The notes under the pieces: generated by a model | Databases searched by the model: none | Told to the model about the DNA's origin: nothing | The model's input: only the letters and a program-made list of their open reading frames with translations | Part shown: positions 16,449-27,157 of the stretch, one piece after another | Numbering within the stretch: the first letter of the stretch is position 1 | How the letters are laid out: the number at the start of each line of letters is the position of its first letter | Position numbers and translations under genes: made by a program | From: an uncultured Roseibium sp. | Lineage (GTDB): Bacteria > Pseudomonadota > Alphaproteobacteria > Rhizobiales > Stappiaceae | Length of the DNA: 64,000 nt | Reading direction: 5' to 3' | NCBI RefSeq assembly: GCF_963669205.1 | Contig: NZ_OY769915.1 | Span: 5,244,001-5,308,000 of the forward strand

Positions 16449-17245
16449 CAGACCCTCCCCAGGGCAAAGCCCTTGGCTATGTAGTTGCGAACAAAGTAGA
16501 TGACGATGGCGCCGGGAATGATAGTCAGGGTCCCGGCGGCCGCCAGCAGCCCGAGTTCATAGCCCGCGGAGGAAGCGGTCCGGGTCATCACGGCGGCAAT
16601 GGGTTTGGCCTCGACGGCGGTCAGTGTCTTGGACAGCAGCATCTCCACCCATGAGAACATGAAGCAGAAGAAAGCCGCCACCCCGACGCCCGACTTGATG
16701 GCGGGCAGGAAGATGGTCACGAAGAACCGCGGGAACGAATAGCCGTCCACATAGGCGGTCTCGTCCAGTTCCTTCGGCACGCCGCTCATGAAACCTTCGA
16801 GGATCCAGACGGCGAGCGGGATGTTGAACAGGCAGTGCGCGAGCGCAACGGCCAGGTGCGTGTCGAACAGTCCCACCGCCGAGTAAAGCTGGAAGAACGG
16901 CAGCGCGAACACGGCGGCAGGCGCCATCCTGTTTGTCAGCAGCCAGAAGAACAGCTGCTTGTCACCGATAAACGAATACCTGGAAAAGGCATAGGCTGCC
17001 GGCAGCGCGACCATCACCGAGATCACGGTGTTCATGGTCACGTAGATGATCGAGTTGATGTAGCCCCAGTACCATGTCGGGTCGGTCAGGATCTCGATGT
17101 AGTTGGCAAACGTCCAGGTTTGCGGGAACAGCGAGAACCCGGCCAGGATTTCGTTGGTGGTCTTGAAACTCATCGCGACGAGCCAGTAGATCGGCAGCAT
17201 CAGGAAGAGGATGTAGAGCGCGGGAACCAGGCTTTTCAGACGCAT
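16448..17245 (-). CDS. glpQ: Glycerol ABC transporter permease GlpQ
   Basis: 265 residues, six predicted membrane segments, MalG-like. The EAA loop (ELDETAYVDGYSFPRFFVTI) that docks on the ATPases is present. It is an inner-membrane half of a carbohydrate-type importer. Gene order solute-binding protein, ATPase, ATPase, permease, permease, DUF2160 is the same as the GlpSTPQV glycerol importer of rhizobia, which is the basis for the name. It is 11 nt downstream of glpP. Confidence 0.85.
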   Translation of the reverse strand: MRLKSLVPALYILFLMLPIYWLVAMSFKTTNEILAGFSLFPQTWTFANYIEILTDPTWYWGYINSIIYVTMNTVISVMVALPAAYAFSRYSFIGDKQLFFWLLTNRMAPAAVFALPFFQLYSAVGLFDTHLAVALAHCLFNIPLAVWILEGFMSGVPKELDETAYVDGYSFPRFFVTIFLPAIKSGVGVAAFFCFMFSWVEMLLSKTLTAVEAKPIAAVMTRTASSAGYELGLLAAAGTLTIIPGAIVIYFVRNYIAKGFALGRV

Positions 17246-17256
17246 GATCGGTCTCC

Positions 17257-18123
17257 TCAGTTCTTGTTATCGTTCAGTGTCATCAGCGTGTAGAACAGCC
17301 AAGAGACAAACAGCGTGATGGCAAAGTAGATGAGCGACATGGCAGCAGCCGGTCCGAGGTCGAACTGACCGAGAGCAATCTTCACCAGATCGATGGAAAG
17401 CAACGTGGTGGAATTGCCCGGTCCGCCACCGGTCAGGACGAACGGCTCGGTGTAGATGTTGAAGCTGTCCATGAACCGCAACAGGATCGCGATGGTCAGG
17501 ACCGTCTTCATCTTCGGCAGCTGGATGAACCGGAACACCGCCCAGTTGGAAGCCCCGTCGATTTCAGCGGCCTGGTAATAGGCGTTGGGGATCGACACCA
17601 GACCTGCATAGGCGAGCAGCACGACGAGAGACGTCCAGTGCCAGACATCCATGACGATGATGGTGACCCAGGCCGCAAAGGGATCCTGCGTCATGTCGTA
17701 GGACAGGCCCAGCGTATGGTTCATGAAGTAACCGAGCAGACCGATATCGGGCAGCGTGAAGATGTTCCACATCGCACCGACAACGTTCCACGGGATCAGC
17801 ATGGGCAGAGCCATGGTCACGAGACAGAACGGCACCCATGGCCCCTTTTTCGGCATGGAAAGCGCGATTGCGATACCGAGCGGCACCTCGATGATCAGGA
17901 TCAGGAAGGTGAACAGGAACTGGCGCCCGAGCGCGTTGTGAAAGCGCTCCGAAGTCAGGACCTGTTCAAACCAGTCCAGTCCCTGCCAGAAAAACAGGTT
18001 GTCGCCAAAGGTTTCCTGGACGGAGTAGTTGACCACCGTCATCATCGGAATGAGCGCATTGAACGCGACCAGCAGGAGCACTGGCGTCACGAACCACCAG
18101 GCGCGTTGATTCTGGGTTTTCAC
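17257..18123 (-). CDS. glpP: Glycerol ABC transporter permease GlpP
   Basis: 288 residues from a GTG at 18123 that overlaps the stop of the ATPase gene (GTGA) and has GGGGAGGG eight bases upstream. An ATG at 18156 would lie within the ATPase gene. MalF-like permease with an EAA loop (YYQAAEIDGASNWAVFRFIQ). It forms the membrane channel with GlpQ. Confidence 0.85.
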   Translation of the reverse strand: MKTQNQRAWWFVTPVLLLVAFNALIPMMTVVNYSVQETFGDNLFFWQGLDWFEQVLTSERFHNALGRQFLFTFLILIIEVPLGIAIALSMPKKGPWVPFCLVTMALPMLIPWNVVGAMWNIFTLPDIGLLGYFMNHTLGLSYDMTQDPFAAWVTIIVMDVWHWTSLVVLLAYAGLVSIPNAYYQAAEIDGASNWAVFRFIQLPKMKTVLTIAILLRFMDSFNIYTEPFVLTGGGPGNSTTLLSIDLVKIALGQFDLGPAAAMSLIYFAITLFVSWLFYTLMTLNDNKN

Positions 18124-19211
18124 TGGACACCCTCCCCAGGCGTACTTGCCAGCCATCCGTCTTTGTAAAGCCGGGTCTGGGATTGCTTGAACGCAAGTTT
18201 GACGGAATCGCCGGCATTCGGCGCCTCACCTTCCAGGATCGCGTGAACACGGCTGTCGCCGGCCATGGCCTCGACCACCTTGTGGCGTCCGATATCGGCG
18301 ACCTTGCGCACCTTGGCGTCAAGACCCGACCCATTGCCGGAGACGGAGACGAATTCGGGACGAATGCCGATTTCGGCCGCGCCATTGGCGGTTCCTTCCA
18401 GCGGCCCCTCGAGCCGGATCAGTTCGTCACCGAAGAATGCTCCGCCATCGCGCACGTCGCACGGCAGCACGTTCATGCCCGGCGACCCGATGAAGTGGCC
18501 GACAAAGGTGTGCGCGGGACGCTCGAACAGTTCGACCGGCGTTCCGATCTGCACGATCTCGCCGTCCTGCATGACGACGACCTGGTCGGCAAAGGTCAGG
18601 GCCTCGGTCTGGTCGTGGGTAACGTAGATCATGGTCGCCTTCACCCGCTGGTGCAGCTCCTTGAGCTTGGACCGCAGCTTCCACTTCAGATGCGGATCGA
18701 TCACCGTGAGCGGTTCATCGAACATCACCACGTTGACGTCCTGGCGCACCAGGCCACGGCCCATGGAGATCTTCTGCTTGTTGTCGGGCGACAGGTTCGC
18801 GGCACGCGTCTTCAGCATGTCCGTGACCTCGAGCATCTCCGCGATGGCGGTCACGCGTTCCCTAACGGTTGCCTCGTCCCGGCCACGGTTGCGCAGCGGG
18901 AATGCCAGGTTGTCATAGACCGACATCGTGTCGTAGATGACCGGAAACTGGAACACCTGCGCGATATTGCGCTTCGCCGGAGGCAGAGGCGTCACGTCCT
19001 GATCGTCGAACAGGATCTTGCCTTCGGACGGTACCAGCAGCCCGGAGATGATGTTCAGGAGCGTGGACTTGCCGCACCCGGATGGCCCGAGCAGTGCGTA
19101 CGCGCCGCCGTCATCCCAGGTCAGGTCGATTTTCTTCAGGGCATAGTCCGCATCACCCGATGGATTGGGATGATAGCTATGCCGCAGGTTGGAGAGCTTT
19201 ATTTGTGCCAT
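18120..19211 (-). CDS. glpT: Glycerol ABC transporter ATP-binding protein GlpT
   Basis: 363 residues. Walker [10 protein letters not shown] near residue 41, Walker B VVMFDEPLTVIDP and the H-loop VTHDQTEAL are all present. The signature region is unusual: ANLSPDNKQKISMGRG replaces the canonical LSGGQ. The degenerate signature is typical of one member of the paired GlpS/GlpT ATPases, so the two subunits are expected to form a heterodimer with one functional composite site. The C-terminal TOBE-like domain (about 240-350) is present. Confidence 0.85.
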   Translation of the reverse strand: MAQIKLSNLRHSYHPNPSGDADYALKKIDLTWDDGGAYALLGPSGCGKSTLLNIISGLLVPSEGKILFDDQDVTPLPPAKRNIAQVFQFPVIYDTMSVYDNLAFPLRNRGRDEATVRERVTAIAEMLEVTDMLKTRAANLSPDNKQKISMGRGLVRQDVNVVMFDEPLTVIDPHLKWKLRSKLKELHQRVKATMIYVTHDQTEALTFADQVVVMQDGEIVQIGTPVELFERPAHTFVGHFIGSPGMNVLPCDVRDGGAFFGDELIRLEGPLEGTANGAAEIGIRPEFVSVSGNGSGLDAKVRKVADIGRHKVVEAMAGDSRVHAILEGEAPNAGDSVKLAFKQSQTRLYKDGWLASTPGEGVQ

Positions 19212-19223
19212 GGCGTTCTCTCC

Positions 19224-20288
19224 TCAGGCCGCCAGTGCGCCGTCGGGCGCAAAGAAGAAACAGTGGCTCGGGTCCAGGTAGAACGCGTGGACCTCGCCAA
19301 CAAAATAGGGATGAACGCCCGGCGACAGCGACACCCAGGATTGCCCCTGGAGATCGAAGTGGGCGCTGCTTTCCGAACCGCTCAGTTCCGTGACCTGGAC
19401 GTGGCCTTCCAGGCGGACCGAATGCGCGGGGGTTTCTACCGGCAGGACATGGTTCGGCCGGATCGCCAGCGTGTAGGGTCCGTCCCCGAGTGCGGCGACC
19501 TTCGCAGGTGCCTGCCAGCGGATGTCTTCCGTCAGCACAACCATGTCGCCCTGCTTGGTGACCGGTGCGGTGTTGATCGGCGGGTTTGAAAACACCTTGG
19601 CGGCATCGAGGTCTTTCGGCTTGCGGTAGATCTCGGAGGTCGGCCCGAACTGGACAACGTTCCCGTCCGTCATCAGGGCTGTCTTGCCGCCCAGCAACAG
19701 CGCCTCTTCAGGTTCGGACGTCGCATAGACCACCACCGCGCCACGGCCTGCGAACAGATCGGGCAGCTGGTCGCGCAGTTCCTCGCGCAGCTTGTAGTCG
19801 AGGTTGGCAAGCGGTTCGTCGAGAAACACCGCGTCGCTTGTCTTGACGATGGCGCGCGCGAGCGCCGTGCGCTGCTGCTGACCACCGGAAAGCTCGTGCG
19901 GTTTGCGGTTCAGATAGGGTTTCAGCCGGAGCAGATCCGCGGCTTCTTCGACCCGGCCCTGGATCTCCGATTTGGCGACACCGGCCACTTTCAGCGGCGA
20001 GGCGATATTGTCGTAGACCGACATGTGCGGATAGTTCACGAAGAACTGGTGCACGAGGCTGATATTGCGCTTTTGCGCCGACAGCTTCGACACGTCCTTG
20101 CCGTTCAGAATGATCTGTCCCGATGCAAGGCCATCCAGTCCGGCCATGAGCTTGATGAGCGATGTTTTGCCGGCGCCGGTCTCACCAAGGAGAACGTTGA
20201 ATTGGCCAGGCTGAAGCGTCAGGCTCGTGTCCTTGATATGGGTGATACCCTGGACCTGCTTGGTGACGTTTTTGAGTTCAAGAGACAT
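19224..20288 (-). CDS. glpS: Glycerol ABC transporter ATP-binding protein GlpS
   Basis: 354 residues. Walker A is GETGAGKTS (Glu in place of the usual Pro/Ser), the signature HELSGGQQQR is canonical, and Walker B is DAVFLDEPLANLDYK. The H-loop position reads VVYATSEPEEAL, so the switch histidine appears replaced by Ser-Glu. Together with the degenerate signature in GlpT this implies asymmetric ATP sites. It lies 125 bp downstream of glpV, with a hairpin in between. Confidence 0.86.
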   Translation of the reverse strand: MSLELKNVTKQVQGITHIKDTSLTLQPGQFNVLLGETGAGKTSLIKLMAGLDGLASGQIILNGKDVSKLSAQKRNISLVHQFFVNYPHMSVYDNIASPLKVAGVAKSEIQGRVEEAADLLRLKPYLNRKPHELSGGQQQRTALARAIVKTSDAVFLDEPLANLDYKLREELRDQLPDLFAGRGAVVVYATSEPEEALLLGGKTALMTDGNVVQFGPTSEIYRKPKDLDAAKVFSNPPINTAPVTKQGDMVVLTEDIRWQAPAKVAALGDGPYTLAIRPNHVLPVETPAHSVRLEGHVQVTELSGSESSAHFDLQGQSWVSLSPGVHPYFVGEVHAFYLDPSHCFFFAPDGALAA

Positions 20289-20367
20289 GTATTCTAGCCC
20301 GCGTCCGGACAGGGCAATTCTTGGAAGCGCCGTGCTTCGTGCCCGTCACAGTCGGATCGGTGATGGA

Positions 20368-20384
20368 CCGGGGACGAGCCCCGG
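20368..20384. other. Hairpin between glpV and glpS
   Basis: CCGGGG (20368-20373) and CCCCGG (20379-20384) flank a 5-nt loop. It is located 30 nt past the glpV stop and has no U-run, so it probably protects the binding-protein mRNA or partly attenuates the distal genes. Confidence 0.45.
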
Positions 20385-20413
20385 CCCAGACGAGTCAAGT
20401 TTTACACTTTTGC

Positions 20414-22150
20414 TTATTGGCCCCAGCGGGCAACAAGCTCGTCGTAGTTGACGGTAACACCCTGCGGCTTCTCGTTTTCGAGCTTGGCTTTCGGGGCACC
20501 CGGCTTGGACAACCAGACCTGCGGGTCCTGCGGCTCATTGAGACGCGGTCCGCAACCGCCGTAGACGTTGGCGCGCTCGTCAGCCTGCTGCATGCGGGCC
20601 ATGACGATGTCCATTTCCTCGGCAAGACGATCCATCGCTTCCTGCGGCGTGAAGGCGCCGGAGTTCACGTCACCGATCTGCTGCCACCAGATCTGCGCCA
20701 GTTTCGGATAATCCGGAACGTTGACGCCGGTCGGCGACCAGGCCACACGGTCGGGCGAACGGTAGAATTCGACCAGACCACCCAGCTTCGGTGCACGCTC
20801 GGTGAAGGATTCGTGGTTGATGGTGCTGTCGCGGATGAACGTCAGACCCACCTGGCTCTTCTTGGTGTCGACGGTCTTGGACACGACGAACTGTGCGTAG
20901 AGCCAGGCTGCCTTGGCACGGTCTTCCGGGGTTGACTTCAAGATGGTCCAGGAACCCACGTCCTGGTAACCGACCTTCTGGCCTTCTTCCCAGTAGGGAC
21001 CATGCGGGCTCGGCGCCATGCGCCACAGCGGCGTGCCTTCATCGTCGACCGTGTTGTTGCCTTCCGACTTCGGCTTCACCATGTCGGCTGTGAACGCGGT
21101 GTACCAGAAGATCTGCTGGGCAACGTTGCCCTGGCTGAGCGCCGGCAGAGACTGGTAGAAGTCGAAGCTGGCAGCACCCGGAGGCGCGTAGTTGCGCAGC
21201 CACTCGTCCCACTTGCGGATCGCATAGACGGCCGCAGGGCCGTTGGCAGCACCGCCGCGCGACACGGACGCACCGACCGGATTGCAGGTGCCCGCTTCCA
21301 TGCGGATACCCCATTCATCGACCGGGATACCGTTCGGCTCACCCTTGTCGCCAGCGCCGGCCATGGAAAGCCAGGCATCGGTCATCCGCCAGCCGAGGTC
21401 GGGCGCACGCTTGCCGTAGTCCATGTGACCATAGATCGTGACGCCGTCGATTTCCTTGACATCCTTGGAGAAGAACTCCGCGATGTCCTCATAGGCCGAC
21501 CAGTTGACCGGCACGCCGAGATCGTAGCCGTACTTGTCCTTGAAGGCCGTCTTGAGGTCTTCGCGGTCGAACCAGTCCTTGCGGAACCAGTAAAGGTTCG
21601 CGAACTGCTGGTCGGGCAGCTGGTAGAGATCGCCGTCGGGACCCGTGGTGAACTGGGTGCCCATGAAGTCCTCGAGGTCGAGCCCCGGGTTGGTCACATC
21701 CTTGCCTTCGCCGGCCATCCAGTCTGTCAGGTTGTAGGCAAGCTGCAGGCGGGAGTGCGTTCCGATCAGGTCGGAATCGTTGACATAGGCGTCATAGAGG
21801 TTCCGGCCTGTCTGCATCTGGGTCTGAACAGCCTGAACGACCTCGCCCTCACCAAGGATCTGGTGATTGACCTTGATGCCGGTGATTTCCTCGAATGCCT
21901 TTGCGAGAACTTCCGACTCGTACGAGTGGGTCGGAATGCCTTCGGACAGGACGTTGATTTCCATGCCGTCGAACGGTTCGGCCGCCTTGATGAACCACTG
22001 CATCTCGGCAAGCTGCTCGTCCTTGTTCAGAACGGACGGCTGGAATTCCTGGTCGATCCACTTCTGTGCCGCTGCTTCATCGGCATAAGCAGATCCTGCT
22101 CCCGCAAGTACAGCACCGGCTGCAACTGCGGAGAGTAGATACTTGCGCAT
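20414..22150 (-). CDS. glpV: Glycerol ABC transporter substrate-binding protein GlpV
   Basis: 578 residues. The ATG at 22150 has GGGAGGAG at good spacing; upstream starts at 22156 and 22201 are less well placed. A Sec signal peptide (MRKYLLSAVAAGAVLAGAGS, cleavage after AYA) exports it to the periplasm. It is much longer than ordinary family-1 solute-binding proteins (about 420), as is typical for GlpV. Segments such as DLYQLPDQQFANLYWFRKDW and a repeated DVGSWTILKSTPEDRAKAA lobe match this family. It is the first gene of the operon. Confidence 0.88.
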   Translation of the reverse strand: MRKYLLSAVAAGAVLAGAGSAYADEAAAQKWIDQEFQPSVLNKDEQLAEMQWFIKAAEPFDGMEINVLSEGIPTHSYESEVLAKAFEEITGIKVNHQILGEGEVVQAVQTQMQTGRNLYDAYVNDSDLIGTHSRLQLAYNLTDWMAGEGKDVTNPGLDLEDFMGTQFTTGPDGDLYQLPDQQFANLYWFRKDWFDREDLKTAFKDKYGYDLGVPVNWSAYEDIAEFFSKDVKEIDGVTIYGHMDYGKRAPDLGWRMTDAWLSMAGAGDKGEPNGIPVDEWGIRMEAGTCNPVGASVSRGGAANGPAAVYAIRKWDEWLRNYAPPGAASFDFYQSLPALSQGNVAQQIFWYTAFTADMVKPKSEGNNTVDDEGTPLWRMAPSPHGPYWEEGQKVGYQDVGSWTILKSTPEDRAKAAWLYAQFVVSKTVDTKKSQVGLTFIRDSTINHESFTERAPKLGGLVEFYRSPDRVAWSPTGVNVPDYPKLAQIWWQQIGDVNSGAFTPQEAMDRLAEEMDIVMARMQQADERANVYGGCGPRLNEPQDPQVWLSKPGAPKAKLENEKPQGVTVNYDELVARWGQ

Positions 22151-22675
22151 CTTCATCTCCTCCCATGTGAGTATGAAAGCCGTTTGTAACCGGCTCGTCA
22201 TACTTGGTCACACCGTTGCCACGATGTCAAACTAAATATTTAGTAGGTATTTTTTTCGGGGCCGTAAATAAATAAGATATTGAATCTAATGATTTATTTA
22301 AGATGATATCTTGACCGCAAAGTTTGTTTTGGCAGCTGTTTTTTAGCGCCAGACAAAGCAGTGTGGCACAATTTTGACATTTCACATAGCGCAAATTTCG
22401 ATTTCGCTTCTTTCGTTTCAGCATCGAAATAGCTTCATTCAAGCTTCATATTGCAGTGCAAACGAAAAAAGCGAACCGGATATCGCAACGCGGCATGCCG
22501 TTTGAACCAGCGCCTGACGAAATCGGCGACACAATTCAGTGGACATGCACGGCGCATTCGGCAGGCCGAACACTGGCGCGGCGATGCATCGCATCGCGCT
22601 TCGTGACTCGCCTGACCGAGTGAACCGGATATCCTCATCAAATGATCCAAATTGGTCGGAAAATGCTCTAACCTG
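22151..22675. other. AT-rich intergenic region upstream of glpV / downstream of kynA
   Basis: 525 bp without a convincing gene. Bases about 22230-22450 are clearly AT-rich compared with the surroundings and hold a 71-codon minus ORF (22227-22442) that lacks a ribosome-binding site and resembles no family; I do not call it. The region must contain the glp promoter. Nothing else was recognised. Confidence 0.6.
22231..22244. promoter_or_regulatory. Perfect palindrome upstream of glpV, candidate operator
   Basis: ACTAAATATTTAGT is a perfect 14-bp palindrome 80 bp upstream of the glpV start, at the edge of the AT-rich region. Its position fits a repressor site controlling the glycerol operon; no regulator gene is adjacent. 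Confidence 0.4.
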
Positions 22676-23530
22676 TCAGAGCACGGTCCTGACGTGCCAG
22701 AGCTCGGGAAAGAGTTCGACCTCGAGCATGCGCTTGAGATAGGAGACACCCCCCGTCCCGCCGGTTCCGCGCTTGAAGCCGATGACCCGTTCGACGGTTG
22801 TCACGTGGTTGAAGCGCCAGCGCCGGAAATAATCCTCCAGATCGACCAGCTTTTCACCGACTTCATAAAGGGCCCAGTACCGGGAGGGATCGCGGTAGAC
22901 GGTTTGCCAAAGCTCCTCGACCGCATCGATTGCCACGTGCGGCGCGGATGACGGAACGCTGAGACGGTCCTCCGGCAGCGTGAAGCCCTGACGGCACGCA
23001 AATTTCAAAACGACCTGGTAGAGGGTCGGTTTCTCCAGTTCGCTTTCCAGCAGAGCGGTGCCGTCCGGATCGTGTGCATGCGGCTTCGTCATCGCGATGT
23101 TGCGATTGCCCAGGACATATTCGATCAGCCTGTACTGGAGCGACTGGAAGCCGGAGGACTGGCCGAGCGCGTCGCGGAAACGGGTGTAGTCGCTCGGCGT
23201 CATGGTCCTCAGCACGTCCCACGCCGAGTTGAGCTGTTCCATGATCCGGCTAACCCTGGCGAGCAGCTTCATCGCCTCCGGCATCCGGTCATTGTCGATG
23301 GCATCACGCGCCCCATGAAGTTCATGCAGCATGAGCTTCATCCAGAGTTCCGAGGTCTGGTGCTGAATGATGAACAGCAGCTCGTCCGGAGCATCGGAGA
23401 GTGCTCTTTGCGCCGTCAGAATTTTTGAAAGGCCGAGATAGTCGCCGTAGGACATCTTGTCGGCGAAGGCCATTTCCGCGCCGTCTTCCGCCGGATTGTA
23501 GGCCTCGTTGGGTTCGTTCTTGTCGGTCAT
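22676..23530 (-). CDS. kynA: Tryptophan 2,3-dioxygenase
   Basis: 284 residues, the normal length for the bacterial tetrameric haem enzyme. It inserts both atoms of O2 into L-tryptophan to give N-formylkynurenine, the first step of the kynurenine pathway. Recognisable segments: MSYGDYLGLSKILTAQ, ELLFIIQHQTSELWMKLMLH (the active-site His and the aromatic pocket), SSGFQSLQYRLIEYVLGN, and the haem-ligand region YFRRWRFNHVTTVERVIGFK with the proximal His, followed by the GTGGTGGVSYLK loop. Kynureninase and formamidase are not in the window. It is a single gene with no close same-strand neighbour. Confidence 0.95.
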   Translation of the reverse strand: MTDKNEPNEAYNPAEDGAEMAFADKMSYGDYLGLSKILTAQRALSDAPDELLFIIQHQTSELWMKLMLHELHGARDAIDNDRMPEAMKLLARVSRIMEQLNSAWDVLRTMTPSDYTRFRDALGQSSGFQSLQYRLIEYVLGNRNIAMTKPHAHDPDGTALLESELEKPTLYQVVLKFACRQGFTLPEDRLSVPSSAPHVAIDAVEELWQTVYRDPSRYWALYEVGEKLVDLEDYFRRWRFNHVTTVERVIGFKRGTGGTGGVSYLKRMLEVELFPELWHVRTVL

Positions 23531-23783
23531 CGGGACGTCTCACTCAAGACAGCGAAGGGGATTCGCACTGGCCGGCCGGACCTTGCCGTTCAAACGCAAA
23601 CACGGCCCGGTTGAAAATTCATAGCGGCACCAGAGCTGCTACGAAAGGGTGCGGCGATTTTCCGGCCTGAAGCTGGCCGCTGCAACCATATGTCTTTTTG
23701 AGCAAAGAAACACGTGGTGCGGTGCGTCAAAGTATGAAACCCTACACCCCGTTTTTCCAGCCCACTGTGATCACGGCCCTCCG

Positions 23784-26700
23784 ATGTCCATAAGAGCAAG
23801 TATCTATCATCTCACGCACTACCGCTACGACCGACCGGTTACGCTCGGGCCACAGGTCATCAGGCTGAGACCGGCTCCGCACAGCCGGACACGCGTCCTG
23901 TCGCACTCGCTGAAAGTCTCTCCCGGTGGCCATTTCGTCAATCACCAGCAAGACCCCTACGGCAACTGGCTGGCCCGATTCGTCTTTCACGAGCCGGTGC
24001 GCGAATTCAAGATCGAGGTCGACCTTACCGCGGACATGTCCGTCTACAATCCCTTCGATTTCTTCGTTGAAGAGACCGCCGAGTATTGGCCGTTCGAATA
24101 TCCGGAGGAGCTCCGCGAAGATCTGTTGATCTACCAGCGCGTCGAAGCACCGGGACCGAACCTGCAACGGTTCCTGGACGCCGTTCCGAGGGAAAAGCAG
24201 AAGACCATCGATTTCATCGTTGCCCTGAATGCGCGCGTTTCCGGCGAAGTCGGTTATGTCATCCGCATGGAACCGGGCGTGCAGACGCCGGAAGAAACCT
24301 TCGAAAGAGGAACCGGTTCCTGCCGCGACTCCAGCTGGCTGCTCGTGCAGGCGCTGAGACATCTCGGCTTCGCGGCACGCTTCGTGTCGGGCTACCTGAT
24401 CCAGCTGAAACCTGACCTGGAAGCCCTCGACGGACCGTCGGGCACGGATCATGATTTTACCGATCTGCACGCCTGGGCAGAAGTCTATCTCCCCGGCGCC
24501 GGCTGGATCGGGCTCGACCCGACCTCGGGGCTCCTGACCGGTGAGAGTCACATTCCGCTGGCGGCAACCCCGCACTACGGCAACGCGGCCCCGATCGTGG
24601 GCATGGCGAGTGCGGCCGACGTCGATTTCTCCTTCGACATGCAGGTCTCCCGGATTGCGGAGCATCCGCGCATCACCAAGCCGTTTTCCGAAGAGGCCTG
24701 GACGGATCTCAACCGGCTCGGAGAAGAGGTCGACCGGATCCTGAAGCAGGAAGACGTCCGGCTGACCATGGGCGGCGAACCCACATTCGTCTCCATCGAC
24801 GACTTCGAAGCCGAGGAGTGGAACACCGACGCCGTGGGGCCGACAAAGCGGGACCTGGCCGACAAGCTGATCCGCCGCCTCCGCTCGCGTTTCGCGCCGG
24901 GCGGCTTTCTGCATTATGGGCAGGGCAAGTGGTATCCGGGCGAAACGCTGCCGCGCTGGACGTTTTCGCTCTACTGGCGGCAGGATGAAAAACCGATCTG
25001 GTCCGATCCCGGGCTGATCGCCGCCGAAGGCACGGAGACAGGTGCCGACGCCGGGCAGGCCGAAGCTCTTTTGCAGCAAATCGCCGATCGGCTGGAACTC
25101 GACGCAGGCTTCGTCGTACCGGCATACGAGGACCCGTCGGTCTGGCTGATCAAGGAAGCCAATCTTCCCGAAAACGTGACGCCCGGCAATTCGGAGCTGG
25201 AAGACGCCGAAGCAAGGCATCGCATTGCGCGCGTCTTTGATCGCGGCCTGACGAAACCGGCAGGCTACATCTTGCCCGTGCAGCGCTGGCAATCGAAATC
25301 GACCGAAAAAAGATGGCGGTCCGAGCACTGGAAGCTGCGCCGCGACGCCCTGTTCCTCGTTCCCGGCGACAGCCCGGCCGGGTACCGCCTGCCATTGGAA
25401 TCCCTGCCCCATGTCCCCCCGGCCCAATACCCCTACACGAATATCGCCGATCCGACCGTTCCCCGCGAACCGCTTCCCGAATTTACCGCCGAACCGCGTT
25501 CGGCAAGACGGCAGGATGTCGCCCGCTTCACGGCGGGTGGTCCGACGCAGGACAGACGTGAGCAGGGTCAGGGGGAAGGTGAACTGGGCGACGCGACCGT
25601 CAGGACGGCCCTGTCCGTCGAACCCCGCGACGGGCGGCTTTGCGTGTTCATGCCACCAGTCGAGCAACTCGAGGATTATCTGGAACTGATTGCCGTTGCC
25701 GAAGCGGCTGCGGCGGATTTGAAGCTCCCCGTCCACATTGAAGGCTATCCGCCCCCAACCGATCCGCGCATGAACGTCATCCGTGTTGCTCCGGACCCCG
25801 GTGTCATCGAGGTCAATATCCATCCGGCCGGCAGCTGGAAAGACTGCGTCGACATCACCGAGGGCGTCTACGAGGAAGCCAGGCAGACCCGTCTCGGCGC
25901 CGACAAGTTCATGATTGACGGCAAGCATACCGGAACCGGCGGTGGCAACCACGTGGTTATCGGGGGTGCGACACCGCTCGACAGCCCGTTTCTGAGACGC
26001 CCCGATCTGCTCAGAAGCCTCGTGCTCCACTGGCAGCGCCATCCGAGCCTGTCCTATCTCTTTTCCGGTCTCTTCATAGGCCCGACGTCCCAGGCACCGC
26101 GCGTGGACGAAGCCCGTCACGACGGACTTTACGAACTGGAAGTCGCCCTTTCCCAGATCCACCGTCCCGGCGAGGGTGCCGCCCCGTTCCCGTGGCTGCT
26201 CGACCGGCTGCTGCGCAATCTTCTGGTCGATGTCACCGGCAACACGCACCGGGCCGAAATCTGCATCGACAAGCTCTATTCGCCGGACGGCCCCACGGGC
26301 CGCCTCGGTCTCGTTGAGTTCAGGGGGTTTGAAATGCCGCCGGACCCGCGCATGAGCCTTGCGCAGCAACTGCTTCTGCGCGCGCTTGTCGCCCGGCTCT
26401 GGCAGCGTCCGTTGTCGGGCAGTCTCACACGCTGGGGCACCACGCTGCACGACCGGTTCATGCTGCCGCATTTCGTGTGGGCGGATTTCTTGGACGTGCT
26501 CCGCGATCTTGAGCACCACGGCTTTGCGATGCGCCCGGAGTGGTTCGAGGCACAATGCGAGTTCCGCTTTCCCTTCTGCGGGGAAATCGAGGTCGAAGGC
26601 GTTCAACTGGAACTGCGCCAGGCCCTGGAGCCGTGGCACGTGCTTGGCGAAACCGGCGCGATCGGGGGAACCGTCCGCCATACCGACAGCTCCACCGAGC

Positions 26701-27116
26701 GGCTTCAGGTCAAGCTGTCGGCAAGCGATCAGGAACGCTATGCCGTGACCTGCAATCGCCGGATGATCCCGCTCAAGAAAACGGAAACCAACGGCATTTC
26801 GGTTGGCGGTGTTCGCTACAAGGCCTGGCAGCCGGCCATGGCGCTCCACCCCGTCCATCCGGTCGATGCACCGCTGACATTCGATATTTTCGATCGCTGG
26901 AGCGGCCGCGCCATAGGCGGCTGTGTTTATCACGTGGCGCATCCGGGCGGCCGCAGCTACGACACGTTCCCCGTCAACGGCAACGAGGCGGACGCCCGCC
27001 GGCTGTCCCGCTTCGAGCCGCACGGCCACACACCCGGGCTCTACGCGCCCCAGACCGAACACCCGCATCCGGAGTTTCCATTGACCTTGGACCTCAGACG
27101 CCCTGTGGGTGTATAA
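23784..27116 (+). CDS. Transglutaminase-like protease domain plus DUF2126
   Basis: 1110 residues from the ATG at 23784 ([19 protein letters not shown]); an in-frame start at 23649 lies in kynA's upstream region and gives no recognisable sequence. Residues 1 to about 300 are a bacterial transglutaminase-like domain with the Cys-His-Asp triad in [10 protein letters not shown] (Cys near 179), [10 protein letters not shown] and GLDPTSG. The remaining 800 residues are DUF2126, with clusters such as [27 protein letters not shown] and [16 protein letters not shown]. The last two resemble metal/ATP-site segments of glutamine-synthetase-like amidoligases, which is inference. It heads a three-gene cluster with an ATP-grasp/alpha-E protein and another transglutaminase. 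Confidence 0.88.
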   Translation: MSIRASIYHLTHYRYDRPVTLGPQVIRLRPAPHSRTRVLSHSLKVSPGGHFVNHQQDPYGNWLARFVFHEPVREFKIEVDLTADMSVYNPFDFFVEETAEYWPFEYPEELREDLLIYQRVEAPGPNLQRFLDAVPREKQKTIDFIVALNARVSGEVGYVIRMEPGVQTPEETFERGTGSCRDSSWLLVQALRHLGFAARFVSGYLIQLKPDLEALDGPSGTDHDFTDLHAWAEVYLPGAGWIGLDPTSGLLTGESHIPLAATPHYGNAAPIVGMASAADVDFSFDMQVSRIAEHPRITKPFSEEAWTDLNRLGEEVDRILKQEDVRLTMGGEPTFVSIDDFEAEEWNTDAVGPTKRDLADKLIRRLRSRFAPGGFLHYGQGKWYPGETLPRWTFSLYWRQDEKPIWSDPGLIAAEGTETGADAGQAEALLQQIADRLELDAGFVVPAYEDPSVWLIKEANLPENVTPGNSELEDAEARHRIARVFDRGLTKPAGYILPVQRWQSKSTEKRWRSEHWKLRRDALFLVPGDSPAGYRLPLESLPHVPPAQYPYTNIADPTVPREPLPEFTAEPRSARRQDVARFTAGGPTQDRREQGQGEGELGDATVRTALSVEPRDGRLCVFMPPVEQLEDYLELIAVAEAAAADLKLPVHIEGYPPPTDPRMNVIRVAPDPGVIEVNIHPAGSWKDCVDITEGVYEEARQTRLGADKFMIDGKHTGTGGGNHVVIGGATPLDSPFLRRPDLLRSLVLHWQRHPSLSYLFSGLFIGPTSQAPRVDEARHDGLYELEVALSQIHRPGEGAAPFPWLLDRLLRNLLVDVTGNTHRAEICIDKLYSPDGPTGRLGLVEFRGFEMPPDPRMSLAQQLLLRALVARLWQRPLSGSLTRWGTTLHDRFMLPHFVWADFLDVLRDLEHHGFAMRPEWFEAQCEFRFPFCGEIEVEGVQLELRQALEPWHVLGETGAIGGTVRHTDSSTERLQVKLSASDQERYAVTCNRRMIPLKKTETNGISVGGVRYKAWQPAMALHPVHPVDAPLTFDIFDRWSGRAIGGCVYHVAHPGGRSYDTFPVNGNEADARRLSRFEPHGHTPGLYAPQTEHPHPEFPLTLDLRRPVGV

Positions 27117-27157
27117 CGCTCATTCGGCTTTGGAAGGCCCGGCATGGGAATCACGGA

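Noticed and set aside
22227..22442. 71-codon minus ORF in the AT-rich region upstream of glpV
   Set aside because: No ribosome-binding site, Lys/Asn-rich as expected from base composition, and no recognisable family.
23742..27068. A 1108-codon open frame on the minus strand
   Set aside because: It is the antisense shadow of the transglutaminase-DUF2126 gene. The translation is Arg/Gly/His-rich and has no domain, while the plus frame has complete catalytic motifs.
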